Source: Chloroflexota bacterium (GTDB taxonomy: Bacteria; Chloroflexota; Limnocylindria; Limnocylindrales; CSP1-4). From it: a DNA stretch of 64,000 nt. This document shows positions 41,947 through 50,881 of the stretch, piece after piece. The notes under the pieces are model-generated. The model made no database searches. It was not told the DNA's origin and saw only the letters and a list, made by a program, of their open reading frames with translations. The position numbers and the translations under genes are program-made. Positions within the stretch are counted from its first letter, which is position 1. The number at the start of each line of letters is the position of its first letter. The stretch lies in NCBI GenBank assembly GCA_016191345.1, contig JACPOU010000029.1, forward strand, positions 62,001-126,000, read 5' to 3'.

Positions 41947-42426
41947 TCAGGCCGGCTCGCCCTGGCTGCGGTCGTGGCGCTCCGGGTCCACCGGGCGTTC
42001 CGCGAGCCACCCCTCGCCACGAGCCGCCAGACCCGTCTCGCCGGGGCCGAGCCGGCGGGCCGCGCCCTCGAGGACGGCTGCCGTGCCGCTGTCGTCCGCG
42101 CCTGCGAACTCGACGACGAGCGCCCGCATCTCGCCGTGCTCGGTCCACGCCGCGTGCGGGATGCCCGCCGGCCAGTGGACCGCCTCGCCGGCGGCAACCC
42201 GTCGCCGCTCCTCCCCGACGAGCACCCAGCCGCCGCCCTCGATGACGACGAACCACGTCGTGCTCGGGTTCTCGTGGGGCGTGACCGAGCCGCCCCGCGC
42301 GAAGGCGAGCTCGGAGACGACGCCGCGGCCGTCGGAGTGGATGACCTGGCCGGTCAGGCCGGTCGTGCCCGGCGGTCCCTCGGGGCGCCGGTGGCCGACG
42401 CCGAAGCGGCGGACCTCGATCGGCAT
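41947..42426 (-). CDS. Cupin-domain protein
   Basis: A 159-residue single cupin. Motif 1 is reduced: GGSVTPHENPSTTWFVVIEGGGWVLVG. Motif 2 is AGEAVHWPAGIPHAAW. Two of the usual metal ligands are visible (the His of TPHEN and the His of PHAAW), so metal binding may persist. No substrate can be named. It lies convergent to the Nudix gene. The Shine-Dalgarno is weak. Confidence 0.78.
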   Translation of the reverse strand: MPIEVRRFGVGHRRPEGPPGTTGLTGQVIHSDGRGVVSELAFARGGSVTPHENPSTTWFVVIEGGGWVLVGEERRRVAAGEAVHWPAGIPHAAWTEHGEMRALVVEFAGADDSGTAAVLEGAARRLGPGETGLAARGEGWLAERPVDPERHDRSQGEPA

Positions 42427-42499
42427 CGTCGGCTGCCTCGGCTGCGCTCGGTCGTGTCCGCTCGGGTCGGCCGAGTCCGGTCCGCTCGTCGCCGTCGCG

Positions 42500-42928
42500 T
42501 CAGCGCCGGCGGCGGCGTGAGGAGCGGGAGCGGATCGTCGCCTCGGGCCTGCCGGCCTTCGCCCGGGCCAGGTAGCGCTGCCGCGCGAGCTGGTGCTCGT
42601 ACGCGTCCAAGAGCGGCGGGAAGCGCCAGAAGCGGATCCAGGCGAGCGTCCCGAGGCCCGCGAACATGATGACCAGGACGACCGCGAAGTCGAAGACGAA
42701 GAGCGCGCCGACCACGATCATGAAGAAGGTGATGAGCCCCGTCCAGAGCAGCCACTCCCAGAGGTCGGCGTAGACGCGATGGCGGTGAAGCGCCCGCGTC
42801 CGGACGTTGTAGAGCACGACCAGGACGACCAGCAGGACGAGGGACGAGATCCACATCGGGTCGTAGAGGTCGGGGAACAGGGCTCGGGAGAACGGGAGCC
42901 AGAGATACTCCCAGGGCGGGATCGTCAC
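42500..42928 (-). CDS. Small membrane protein of unknown function
   Basis: About 142 residues with three hydrophobic segments (SSLVLLVVLVVLYNV, WLLWTGLITFFMIVVGALFVFDF, AVVLVIMFAGLGTLAWIRF) and a very basic C-terminus ([10 protein letters not shown]). GTG 42928 is preferred over GTG 42934 because GGAG lies five bases upstream of it. No family is recognised. The N-terminal WEYLWLPFSRALFPDLYDP is probably extracytoplasmic. Confidence 0.65.
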   Translation of the reverse strand: MTIPPWEYLWLPFSRALFPDLYDPMWISSLVLLVVLVVLYNVRTRALHRHRVYADLWEWLLWTGLITFFMIVVGALFVFDFAVVLVIMFAGLGTLAWIRFWRFPPLLDAYEHQLARQRYLARAKAGRPEATIRSRSSRRRRR

Positions 42929-42982
42929 GCTCACTCCAGGACGGTTGGATGGCCGCGCCGGGCTGCCCGGGCCGACCGAGCG

Positions 42983-43011
42983 TGGAGTATGCCATGGGCC
43001 GCGGGTATACT
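42983..43011 (+). promoter_or_regulatory. Candidate purH promoter
   Basis: TGGAGT (42983-42988), a 17-base spacer and TATACT (43006-43011) in the context GGTATACT. Transcription from here gives a short leader of about 40 bases before the TTG start. The -35 is weak. Confidence 0.5.
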
Positions 43012-43056
43012 CGCCGTCAGACGCGCGGCCGGTGATCGGCGGATGGAGGATGACGC

Positions 43057-44604
43057 TTGCGAGCCCTGCTGTCGGTCGCCACGCGCGACGGCATCACCGC
43101 CCTGGCGCGGGACCTGCAGTCTCTCGGGGTCGAGATCGTCGCGACCGACGGCACCCGGGATCACCTCGCCCAGGATGGCGTCGACGTCGGCCCGGTCTCC
43201 GAGCTGACCGGGATCCCCGCCCTCCTCGGCGGGCAGGTCAAGACGTTCCATCCGGCCGTGTACGCCGGGATCCTCGCCCGCCGCGACAGGCCGGAGCAGC
43301 TCGCCGAGCTCGCCGCGCAGGGCCTCGCCACGATCGACATCGTCGTCGTCAACGTGAAGCCGTTCGGGGCCGAGATCGGGCGGAGCCTCGTCGGCATCGA
43401 GCAGGCGATCGAGATGATCGACGTCGGCGGCGCGGCGCTCCTCGGGGCAGCGGCCAGGAACGCGGCCGGCGTCGCGGCAGTTGCCAGCCCGGAGCACTAC
43501 CCGCGCCTCGTGGCGGAGCTCCGCGAACGCGGCCTGGTGAGCCCCGAGTTCCGCGCCCAGCTCGCCGCCGAGGCGTTCGGGACGGTGGCGGCCTATCACG
43601 CCGAGATCGCGGCCTACCTGAACCAGCTCACTGGCACGATCTTCCCGAAGCGCCTGGCCGTGGTCCTCGAGAAGGTCGCCGACCTGCGCCACGGCGAGAA
43701 TCCCCACCAATCCGCGGCCTTCTACCGCGAGACCACGCATCGCTCCGGGACGCTCGCTGATTCCGGCCAGCTCCACGGCGAGCGCCCGTCGTTCAACAAC
43801 CTCCTCGACCTCGATGCCGCGTACCGCATCGTCAACGACTTCACCGGTCCCACAGTGGCGATCGCGAAGCACACCGATCCCGTCGGGATCGCGTCGGCCG
43901 ACGACCTCGTGGAGGCCTACCGGCGGGCCCTCGAGACGGATCCCGTGGCCTCGTTCGGCGGCATCATCGGGGTCAACCGCGAGATGGACGGGACGACGGC
44001 CCGGGCGATCGCCCAGAACTCGTTCGAGGCCGTGGTCGCGCCGGGCTACGACCGGTCGGCGATCGGGATCCTCCGCCAGAAGGCGGGCCTCGAGATCCTC
44101 GCCGTGCCGCCCGACCCGGCAGACGGGATGCGGGACTATGGGATCGCCAACCTCGACTTCAAGCGCATCGGGGGCGGGCTGCTCGTGGAGACGCTGGACA
44201 CCCTCGGCCTCGACCGGGGCCAGCTGCAGGTCGTGACGAAGCGCCGGCCGACCCTCGAGGAGCTGACGGACCTCCTGTTCGCCTGGCGCGCCGTCCGGCA
44301 CGTCCGCTCGAACGCGATCGTGCTGGCGCGAAACGGCGCGACCGTGGGCATCGGTGCGGCGCAGGCGAGCCGCCAGGTCGCGGTCGAGATCGCCCTCCGG
44401 CGGGCCGGTGACCGGGGTCGCCTCAGCGTCATGGCGAGCGACGCGTACTTCCCCTTCCCGGACGGAATCCAGATCGCCGCCCAGGCGGGCGTCACCGCGA
44501 TCATCCAGCCGGGCGGCTCGATCCGCGACGAGATGGCGATCGAGGTCGCCGACCGGCACCACCTCGCCATGGTCTTCACCGGCCGACGGCATTTCCGGCA
44601 TTGA
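43057..44604 (+). CDS. purH: Bifunctional AICAR formyltransferase/IMP cyclohydrolase PurH
   Basis: A 515-residue enzyme for the last two steps of IMP synthesis. The cyclohydrolase half (residues 1-195) has LLGGQVKTFHPAVYAGILARRD and VVVNVKPFG. The formyltransferase half has ENPHQSAAFY, AIAKHTDPVGIA, SNAIVLA, ASDAYFPFPDGI and TGRRHFRH. Several normally invariant positions differ: KHxNPCG is KHTDPVG, GRVKTLHP is GQVKTFHP and GAGQxSR is GAAQASR. The catalytic Lys-His of KH is kept. The start is TTG 43057 with GGAGG seven bases upstream. Confidence 0.92.
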   Translation: MRALLSVATRDGITALARDLQSLGVEIVATDGTRDHLAQDGVDVGPVSELTGIPALLGGQVKTFHPAVYAGILARRDRPEQLAELAAQGLATIDIVVVNVKPFGAEIGRSLVGIEQAIEMIDVGGAALLGAAARNAAGVAAVASPEHYPRLVAELRERGLVSPEFRAQLAAEAFGTVAAYHAEIAAYLNQLTGTIFPKRLAVVLEKVADLRHGENPHQSAAFYRETTHRSGTLADSGQLHGERPSFNNLLDLDAAYRIVNDFTGPTVAIAKHTDPVGIASADDLVEAYRRALETDPVASFGGIIGVNREMDGTTARAIAQNSFEAVVAPGYDRSAIGILRQKAGLEILAVPPDPADGMRDYGIANLDFKRIGGGLLVETLDTLGLDRGQLQVVTKRRPTLEELTDLLFAWRAVRHVRSNAIVLARNGATVGIGAAQASRQVAVEIALRRAGDRGRLSVMASDAYFPFPDGIQIAAQAGVTAIIQPGGSIRDEMAIEVADRHHLAMVFTGRRHFRH

Positions 44605-44620
44605 TGTGGCCAGGCTTGCT

Positions 44621-44688
44621 CAGCCGAGGCCGGCGCAAGGCGGAGGCGAGGACGCGAACGAGCGCACTCGAACGTGCGTGAGTGAACG
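44621..44688 (+). repeat. Dispersed intergenic repeat, copy 1 (upstream of glpX)
   Basis: A roughly 68-bp element. With a 5-base insertion and about seven mismatches it matches the minus strand of 52715-52777. It contains CACTC...GAGTG, able to form a short hairpin. Both copies lie in gaps directly upstream of start codons, in opposite orientation relative to the gene. Confidence 0.75.
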
Positions 44689-44740
44689 CCCGCAGCCGAC
44701 AACGCCGCCTCGGCCCGGATCAGCAAGCCGGAGGTAAGGC

Positions 44741-45721
<981 letters not shown>

Positions 45722-46128
45722 GCCGCGCCGGCGATTCCGGGGCGCCGCGGCGCAGGCGAGCCTCAGGTCGGCACCCGCGCCGCAGGCGCCCTGCTGATAC
45801 TTCGGCGGCCGATCCACAACCACTCCCGCAGCAGCCGCCGTGCTCGTAGGGCAGCGCACGTACCCATTCCCCCTCCCGTAGCAGCCGCCGTGCTCTTCGA
45901 GGCAATCGCGGACCTCGCCCGGGCCACCGCCGCGCTGGAGCCGAGCGTGCGGGGCCGCCAGCCGGGCACGGTGCCAGTGGTTCCGGGCGCCGGAGATCCT
46001 CGAACAGCAGTCGGCGTGCTGTGCGAGGGGGATCAGATGGGCGTGAGCGTGTCGTTGCGGGGCAACCTGCTGCGGTCGCGGCCGTCAGGGCGTCGCAGTG
46101 TCGCGGCGTCGCGGGGCTTGGCCGCGGG
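45722..46128. other. Intergenic region between glpX and folK, no supported gene
   Basis: About 400 bases. It has two near-identical 25-base segments (CTCCCGCAGCAGCCGCCGTG type) at about 45823 and 45873 and otherwise no assignable element. Open frames here lack family features. Confidence 0.5.
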
Positions 46129-46800
46129 TCACGGCCCGCGCCCAGTGCCATCGCCTGGACGCCCGCGCTGCTCGAGGTGCGACGGCCGCTCCTCCTCGAT
46201 CGGCACCCACCCTCGACGCGCCGCGTCCCAGATCGCGAGCGGCCGTACCGAACTTGCCCCCTCGATCGCCTCGCGGCGGCGGCGGAACCACGCCACGGTG
46301 TGACCCCAACCCGGCGGCACCAGCCCCGCGGCGAGGTCCTCGAGCGGCGCGAGGACGAAGAGTCGCCCGGCGGCGTCTCGGTGCGGGACCACGAGGAGCG
46401 CGTCGGCCTTGCCCCGATCCAGCGACAGGCCCGCCGGCGGCCGCTCGACCGCGAGCCGGGCCCGGCCGAACAGCAGCAGATCCAGATCCAGCTCCCGCGG
46501 GCCCCAGCGCTCACGGTCCCGGCGCCCGAACGCGCGCTCGAGCCCCTTCAGTGCCACGAGCAGCGCGAGCGCAGCGGTCGCCGGGTCCGGCCCGGGCGGC
46601 ACGTCCAGGGCCACGACCGCGTTCCGGAACTCAGGCTGGTCGATGACGCCGACAGGCGCGGTGGCATACAGCCGGGAGACGCCGCGGACCCGCACGCCCG
46701 GCAGCGCCGCAAGGGCCCGAACGCCATCCGCGAGCGTGGCCGCGGGATCGCCGAGGTTCGCCCCGAGGCCGATGTACGCTCGAACGCGGCGGCCGGCCAT
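46129..46800 (-). CDS. folK: 2-amino-4-hydroxy-6-hydroxymethyldihydropteridine pyrophosphokinase
   Basis: A 223-residue HPPK of folate synthesis. The markers are YIGLGANLGDPAATL, SRLYATAPVGVIDQPEFRNAVVALD and RWGPRELDLDLLLFG, then VPHRDAAGRLFVLAPLEDLAAG. About 60 residues after the normal end (AWFRRRREAIEGASS onward) are an added tail without known function. The ATG at 46800 has GAGGAGG upstream on the minus strand. It is divergent from the gene at 46828, with 27 bases between. Confidence 0.93.
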   Translation of the reverse strand: MAGRRVRAYIGLGANLGDPAATLADGVRALAALPGVRVRGVSRLYATAPVGVIDQPEFRNAVVALDVPPGPDPATAALALLVALKGLERAFGRRDRERWGPRELDLDLLLFGRARLAVERPPAGLSLDRGKADALLVVPHRDAAGRLFVLAPLEDLAAGLVPPGWGHTVAWFRRRREAIEGASSVRPLAIWDAARRGWVPIEEERPSHLEQRGRPGDGTGRGP

Positions 46801-46815
46801 GGACCACCTCCTCGC

Positions 46816-46821
46816 TAGACT
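46816..46821 (+). promoter_or_regulatory. -10 element TAGACT of a leaderless start
   Basis: TAGACT ends 6 bases before GTG 46828, and no plus-strand ribosome binding site lies between. It overlaps the folK ribosome binding site on the other strand. Confidence 0.45.
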
Positions 46822-46827
46822 CGCGCG

Positions 46828-47958
46828 GTGACCCGCGTCGTCGCCATCATCCTGCACGCCGTGCCCGGCCCGGGCGGCGGGCCGCTCGAGCTGGCGTTCG
46901 TTGCGGCGCGGGCACGGAACGCGGACCGGCAGGCGGAGGGCCTCGAGGCAGCGGGCGCACGGGCGCGCGTCGAGGAGGTCCGGCCCGGCGGCGCGGCATT
47001 CGGGACGCGGTTGCGGATGGCGGCCGCGGCGGCACCGGGCGAAGGGATCGTCATCCTCGGCTCCGGGAGCATCCCCCTCGCCACGGCGGCAGACCTGCGC
47101 GATCTCGTGTCGGCCGCGGCCGGCCGGCGATCGCAGCGCCGCGAGGGGGAAGGCGCGGCCGGCCGGCGATCGCCATGCGACGAGCCTGAAGCTCCGGCCG
47201 GCCGGCGATCGCCGCGCCACGAACGGGCGACCGCCCTCACGAACAACCGCTACTCCGCGGACGTCCTCGCGATCCCGGCCGGCTCCGGCCTCGAGGAGCT
47301 GCCCGAGGTCGCGTCTGACAACGCGGTCCCCCGCTGGCTGGCCGATCGGGGCGTGCCGGTGGACGACCTCCGGTCGCGGGCCAGGCTCCAGCTCGACCTC
47401 GACTCGCCGCTCGACGTGGCGATCGCGGGCCTCGACATCGGCCTCGACCAGGCTGACCTGGCTCCGGCACGCGCGAACGCGACCGCAGTTCGATCTGTCG
47501 CGCAGGACCCGCAATCGGAGATCCTCGTGGCAGGCCGCTCCTCGGCGGCCACGATTCGCTGGCTCGAGCGCCACACGGCGAGCCGGACGCGGGCCCTCGT
47601 CGAGGAGCGCGGGTTCCGGACCTCGCGGCCCGGCCAGCGGCCGCCGCGCTCGACCCTCGGCTTCCTGCTGGACCGCGACGGCCCGGACGCCATCGGCACG
47701 CTCCTCGCCGGCCTGTGCGACGCGGCGGTCATCGACACACGCGTGCTCCTGGCGCATCGCCACGGGCCGGACGAAGCCGGCTGGCCGCCGGCGGAGGACC
47801 GCTTCGCGAGCGACCTGCTCCTTGCGGACCGGATCGCCGACCCGTGGCTCCGGGCGCTCACCGCCAGCGCGGCGGCGGCCCGGATCCCGATCCTCCTCGG
47901 CGGCCACACGCTGGTCGGCCCGGGCCTGCCGCGCCTCATCCGTCGCGGCCTCGGATGA
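46828..47958 (+). CDS. Unknown protein, possible nucleotidyltransferase-like fold
   Basis: A 376-residue protein. It begins VVAIILHAVPGPGGGPLELAFVAARARNADRQ, with a later GEGIVILGSGSIPLATAADL. Strands followed by helices suggest an alpha/beta fold like CofC or MobA, but the expected GGxSxRMG signature is absent, so the resemblance is weak. Residues 97-125 hold three AGRRS units made by a 39-bp repeat. LTNNRYSADVLAIP and ILLGGHTLVGPGLPRLIRRG look conserved in style. The start is GTG 46828, apparently leaderless. Its stop overlaps the MidA-like gene (ATGA). Function unknown. Confidence 0.65.
   Translation: MTRVVAIILHAVPGPGGGPLELAFVAARARNADRQAEGLEAAGARARVEEVRPGGAAFGTRLRMAAAAAPGEGIVILGSGSIPLATAADLRDLVSAAAGRRSQRREGEGAAGRRSPCDEPEAPAGRRSPRHERATALTNNRYSADVLAIPAGSGLEELPEVASDNAVPRWLADRGVPVDDLRSRARLQLDLDSPLDVAIAGLDIGLDQADLAPARANATAVRSVAQDPQSEILVAGRSSAATIRWLERHTASRTRALVEERGFRTSRPGQRPPRSTLGFLLDRDGPDAIGTLLAGLCDAAVIDTRVLLAHRHGPDEAGWPPAEDRFASDLLLADRIADPWLRALTASAAAARIPILLGGHTLVGPGLPRLIRRGLG
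47118..47212. repeat. Three copies of a 17-bp core at 39-bp spacing
   Basis: GGCCGGCCGGCGATCGC occurs at 47118-47134, 47157-47173 and 47196-47212, always 39 bases apart and in frame. It encodes AAGRRS, AAGRRS and PAGRRS in the unknown protein. Confidence 0.9.
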
Positions 47959-49313
47959 GAGGGGAGGCCGGCACGGACGGCGATGGCGCGCGCCGCGACG
48001 GCCCGGGCCCCGCAGGCGCGGGCGGCGCAGGTATGGGTGGCGCGGGTGGCGCGGGTGGCGCGGGTGGCGCGGGTGGCGCGGGTGGCGACGCCATCACCGC
48101 CGACGTCGTGCGCGCGGGCGGCCCGACATTCGGGCTCCGCCGACCCGCCGACCTCGCGCCCGGGCCCGACCCCGGCGACGAGCCGGGCCTGCTCGAGGCA
48201 ATCCGAAGCGAGATCAGGGCCTCCGGCCCCATGACGTTCGCCCGCTTCATGGAGCTCGCCCTGTACGAACCGGAACTCGGCTACTACGCGATCGGACGAC
48301 GGGGCCCCGGCCGGGCAGCCGACTTCCTGACCGCCCCCGAGTCGCACCCGATCTTCGGCTGGGCCGTGGCCGCCCAGCTCGACGAGGTCTGGCAGCGACT
48401 CGACCGGCCGTCGCGCTTCACCGTCCGGGAACTCGGGGCCGGGACCGGCGCGCTGGCGGCGGGCATCGTCGAGGGCCTCGATCGCCGCGGGTCGGCGCTT
48501 CGGGCTGCCCTCCGCTACCGCGTCGCCGAGCGGGCCCCGGATCGCCACGCCCAGGTCCACGCCCGACTGGAGGCCGTCGGCGCCACGGACGTCCTCGAGC
48601 CGGACGACGGCGCGCCCATCGAGGGCGCAGTCGTCGCCAACGAGGTGCTGGACGCGCTGCCGGTCCACGCCGTCGAGGGCGGTCCCGGGGGCGAGATCCT
48701 CGAACGCTTCGTCGCCCTCGACGAGGACGGCCGTCTCGGCTGGCTCGCCGGCCCGGCCTCGACGCCGGACCTTGCGGCGCGCCTCGCGAGCGAGGGGATC
48801 CGGCTGGAGCCCGGTCAGCGGACCGAGATCTGCCTCGCGGCCGACGCCTGGACCCGCGAGGCCGCGGCCGGACTCGGCCGTGGCCTCGTGCTGCTCATCG
48901 ACTACGGCCATCCCGCCGCCGCCCGCTACGACCCGGCCCGGGGGAGCCTCCTCCGCGCCTATGTCCGCCACCGCGTCCATGACGACGTCCTCGCGAACGT
49001 GGGCCGCCAGGACCTCACGGCCCACGTGGACCTCACCGCCGTGGAGCGCGGGGCGACCGCCGCGGGCCTGGACCACCTCGGCACCACGACCCAGGCCGCG
49101 TTCCTCGCCGGCGTCGGCGCCGGCGAGCTGCTGGTGAGTGTCCAGTCGGATCCCTCGGCGACGCTCGAGGGCTACCTCGAGGCCCGGTCCGCGCTGTTCC
49201 GCATGCTCGACCCCGGCGTCACCGGCCGGTTCGCCGTGATGGCCTTCGGGCGCGCGATCGCGACAGCCCCACCGCTCCGCGGCCTCGCCGATCCCGGCCC
49301 CCGGCGACCCTGA
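47955..49313 (+). CDS. MidA/NDUFAF7-family SAM-dependent methyltransferase (complex I assembly factor type)
   Basis: A 452-residue protein. After a Gly/Ala repeat lead (about residues 15-45) come the DUF185 blocks: ASGPMTFARFMELALYEPELGYY, DFLTAPESHPIFGWAVA, the SAM loop VRELGAGTGALAAGI, VVANEVLDALPVHAVEG, LLIDYGHPA and GRQDLTAHVDLTAVE. The mitochondrial homologue NDUFAF7 dimethylates an arginine of NDUFS2, the counterpart of NuoD. The gene lies just upstream of nuoA, which fits a role in complex I maturation. ATG 47955 overlaps the preceding stop. Confidence 0.88.
   Translation: MRGEAGTDGDGARRDGPGPAGAGGAGMGGAGGAGGAGGAGGAGGDAITADVVRAGGPTFGLRRPADLAPGPDPGDEPGLLEAIRSEIRASGPMTFARFMELALYEPELGYYAIGRRGPGRAADFLTAPESHPIFGWAVAAQLDEVWQRLDRPSRFTVRELGAGTGALAAGIVEGLDRRGSALRAALRYRVAERAPDRHAQVHARLEAVGATDVLEPDDGAPIEGAVVANEVLDALPVHAVEGGPGGEILERFVALDEDGRLGWLAGPASTPDLAARLASEGIRLEPGQRTEICLAADAWTREAAAGLGRGLVLLIDYGHPAAARYDPARGSLLRAYVRHRVHDDVLANVGRQDLTAHVDLTAVERGATAAGLDHLGTTTQAAFLAGVGAGELLVSVQSDPSATLEGYLEARSALFRMLDPGVTGRFAVMAFGRAIATAPPLRGLADPGPRRP
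48042..48086. repeat. Five 9-bp tandem repeats in the MidA-like gene
   Basis: Five exact units of GCGGGTGGC, preceded by a partial one, encode (GGA)n in the N-terminal lead of the methyltransferase. The frame is kept, so it is probably a length-variable linker. Confidence 0.9.
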
Positions 49314-49436
49314 GCGATCCCCCAGCCGGGTGCGGTGTGGTCTGGACGGCCCGACTCCCGACCGGTCGGACTAGGCAAGGTTACCTATTGCGACCACGGC
49401 GCTCCGTTCGCCACTCTCACGGTCGGGGGCACCGCC

Positions 49437-49485
49437 GAGGGGCGGCCCATGAACCTGCACGCGCGCTCGGCGTGGGCCGCCCCTC
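49437..49485 (+). other. Hairpin 1 upstream of nuoA
   Basis: GAGGGGCGGCCCA (49437-49449) pairs perfectly with 49473-49485 across a 23-base loop. No T-run follows. Confidence 0.7.
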
Positions 49486-49554
49486 GATCACCCGTGGCCG
49501 CCGTCTCCCGGGGGCGCCCACCCCCACGCTCCCGCAGCCTTCTGCCACCTGCCT

Positions 49555-49594
49555 CCGGGAGCGGCTCCGAACCTCCTCCGCGAGCCGCTCCCGG
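49555..49594 (+). other. Hairpin 2 upstream of nuoA
   Basis: CCGGGAGCGGCTC (49555-49567) pairs perfectly with 49582-49594 across a 14-base loop. It ends 36 bases before the TAGAAT box, so it lies upstream of a transcript begun there. It would be inside a longer transcript from the MidA-like gene. Confidence 0.7.
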
Positions 49595-49630
49595 GGTGCG
49601 TCCGCGACCGCCCGGGGAGGGTGCCCCTGC

Positions 49631-49636
49631 TAGAAT
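49631..49636 (+). promoter_or_regulatory. Candidate -10 (TAGAAT) of the nuo operon
   Basis: TAGAAT in the context GCTAGAAT matches the TANNNT -10 form used elsewhere in the window. No convincing -35 is seen at the proper distance. It would start a leader of about 115 bases before nuoA. Confidence 0.45.
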
Positions 49637-49760
49637 GCCGGCGGGGTGACGGTCGTCCGCGATGGCCTGCGCCTCATGCCCAGTGCGCGTCCTTCCACCC
49701 AGAACATCGTGTTCATCGCGAACGGTGGCCGACGCTGACGCCGTTCGGAGTGAGGTTCGG

Positions 49761-50117
49761 TTGACCGGGATCTGGTACATCGTCGGGTTCGCCTTCGCGG
49801 CCGGGTCATTCGCGTTCGTGACCTTCGGCGCCGCGTGGCTGATCTCGCACCGGAACCGGGGTGACATCCACAAGGGCCTGCCCTACGAATCCGGGATCGA
49901 CACGATGGGCGACACCCACGGCCGGTTCGGGCTGTCGTTCTACATCTACGCCCTGCTGTTCGTGGCCTTCGACATCGAGGTCGTGTTCATCTACCTCTGG
50001 GCGATCATCTTCCGGGACCTGCTCCTCGGCGGGTTCGTGAGCATGCTGGTGTTCGTGGCGATCCTCCTGCTGGGACTCGCCTACGCGTGGCGAAAGGGCG
50101 TCCTGACATGGCGATGA
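49761..50117 (+). CDS. nuoA: NADH-quinone oxidoreductase subunit A (NuoA)
   Basis: A 118-residue membrane subunit with three transmembrane helices. Markers are [44 protein letters not shown], containing the essential acidic stretch FDIE(V) of TM2. Start TTG 49761 has GTGAGG upstream and gives normal family length. GTG 49725 is an alternative. It overlaps nuoB by four bases at the preferred nuoB start. Confidence 0.92.
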   Translation: MTGIWYIVGFAFAAGSFAFVTFGAAWLISHRNRGDIHKGLPYESGIDTMGDTHGRFGLSFYIYALLFVAFDIEVVFIYLWAIIFRDLLLGGFVSMLVFVAILLLGLAYAWRKGVLTWR

Positions 50118-50878
50118 ATCCCGAGCCGGCCTCCGCCACGGACGGCCTCGGCACCGGTCAGACCGACACGACCGCGATCGCCTCGGACGCGACCGCGAAC
50201 CGACCCTCGGCCCTGGTCGTGCCCGGCTCGAGCGCCGTCACGGCGCCGATCGTCCTCCGCAACGAGTTGTGGGCCGCCGACGACCCGACGGCCTACGACG
50301 GCGGCCGGGCCACCGACATCACCCATCTCGCCGAGGTCGAGGCGTCCGGCCAGATGCGCCGCGACGACGCTCGCTGGTCGGGCATGCTCGAGGTCATCCC
50401 GACGAAGGCGGACTACGTCCTGGACCTCCTCCGGGCGAACAGCCTCTGGCCGCTCCTGTCCGGCCTCGCCTGCTGCGCGATCGAGATGATGAGCGCGGCG
50501 ACCTCGAAGAACGACATGGACCGCTGGGGCATGTTCCCGTTCCGCGCCTCGCCGCGGCAGGCGGACGTCCTCATCGTCGCCGGCACGCTGACGACGAAGA
50601 TGGCCGGCCCGCTGGTCCGCCTCTGGGAGCAGATGCCGGAGCCCAAGTGGGTCGTCGCCATGGGCGACTGCACCTGCTCGGGCGGCCGCTACAAGCGGAG
50701 CTACAGCACGGTCGAGGGCATCGACCGGGTGATGCCGGTCGACGTCTACGTTCCCGGCTGCCCCCCGCGTCCCGAAGGCCTGATCTACGGGATGATGAAG
50801 CTCCAGCAGCTCGTCAAGGATCGCCGCGGCCACTGGCCGGATCGCGCCGTGGGCCCCACCGTGCCGGCGGGAGTCTAG
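50114..50878 (+). CDS. nuoB: NADH-quinone oxidoreductase subunit B (NuoB), long N-terminus
   Basis: A 254-residue subunit that holds cluster N2, the electron donor to quinone. The ligands are Cys120-Cys121 (LACCAIEMM), Cys186 (MGDCTCSGG) and Cys216 (PGCPPRPEG), all present. The first 85 residues are an Ala/Thr-rich addition, longer than most NuoB. ATG 50114 is chosen for the ATGA overlap with nuoA; ATG 50108 is possible. Confidence 0.94.
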   Translation: MNPEPASATDGLGTGQTDTTAIASDATANRPSALVVPGSSAVTAPIVLRNELWAADDPTAYDGGRATDITHLAEVEASGQMRRDDARWSGMLEVIPTKADYVLDLLRANSLWPLLSGLACCAIEMMSAATSKNDMDRWGMFPFRASPRQADVLIVAGTLTTKMAGPLVRLWEQMPEPKWVVAMGDCTCSGGRYKRSYSTVEGIDRVMPVDVYVPGCPPRPEGLIYGMMKLQQLVKDRRGHWPDRAVGPTVPAGV

Positions 50879-50881
50879 GGG

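Larger units (their letters stand above)
49314..49760 (+). other. Leader region of the nuo operon
   Basis: About 450 bases without a supported gene. It holds two strong hairpins (49437-49485 and 49555-49594, annotated separately), a -10-like TAGAAT at 49631-49636, the palindrome CGACCGGTCG near 49360, and an AT-richer patch CTAGGCAAGGTTACCTATT (49371-49389) that weakly resembles an iron-repressor box. Confidence 0.6.

Noticed and set aside
49371-49389. Iron-dependent repressor (DtxR/IdeR) box before nuoA
   Set aside because: CTAGGCAAGGTTACCTATT matches the 19-bp consensus at only about 11 positions and has poor symmetry. It was kept as a remark in the leader entry.
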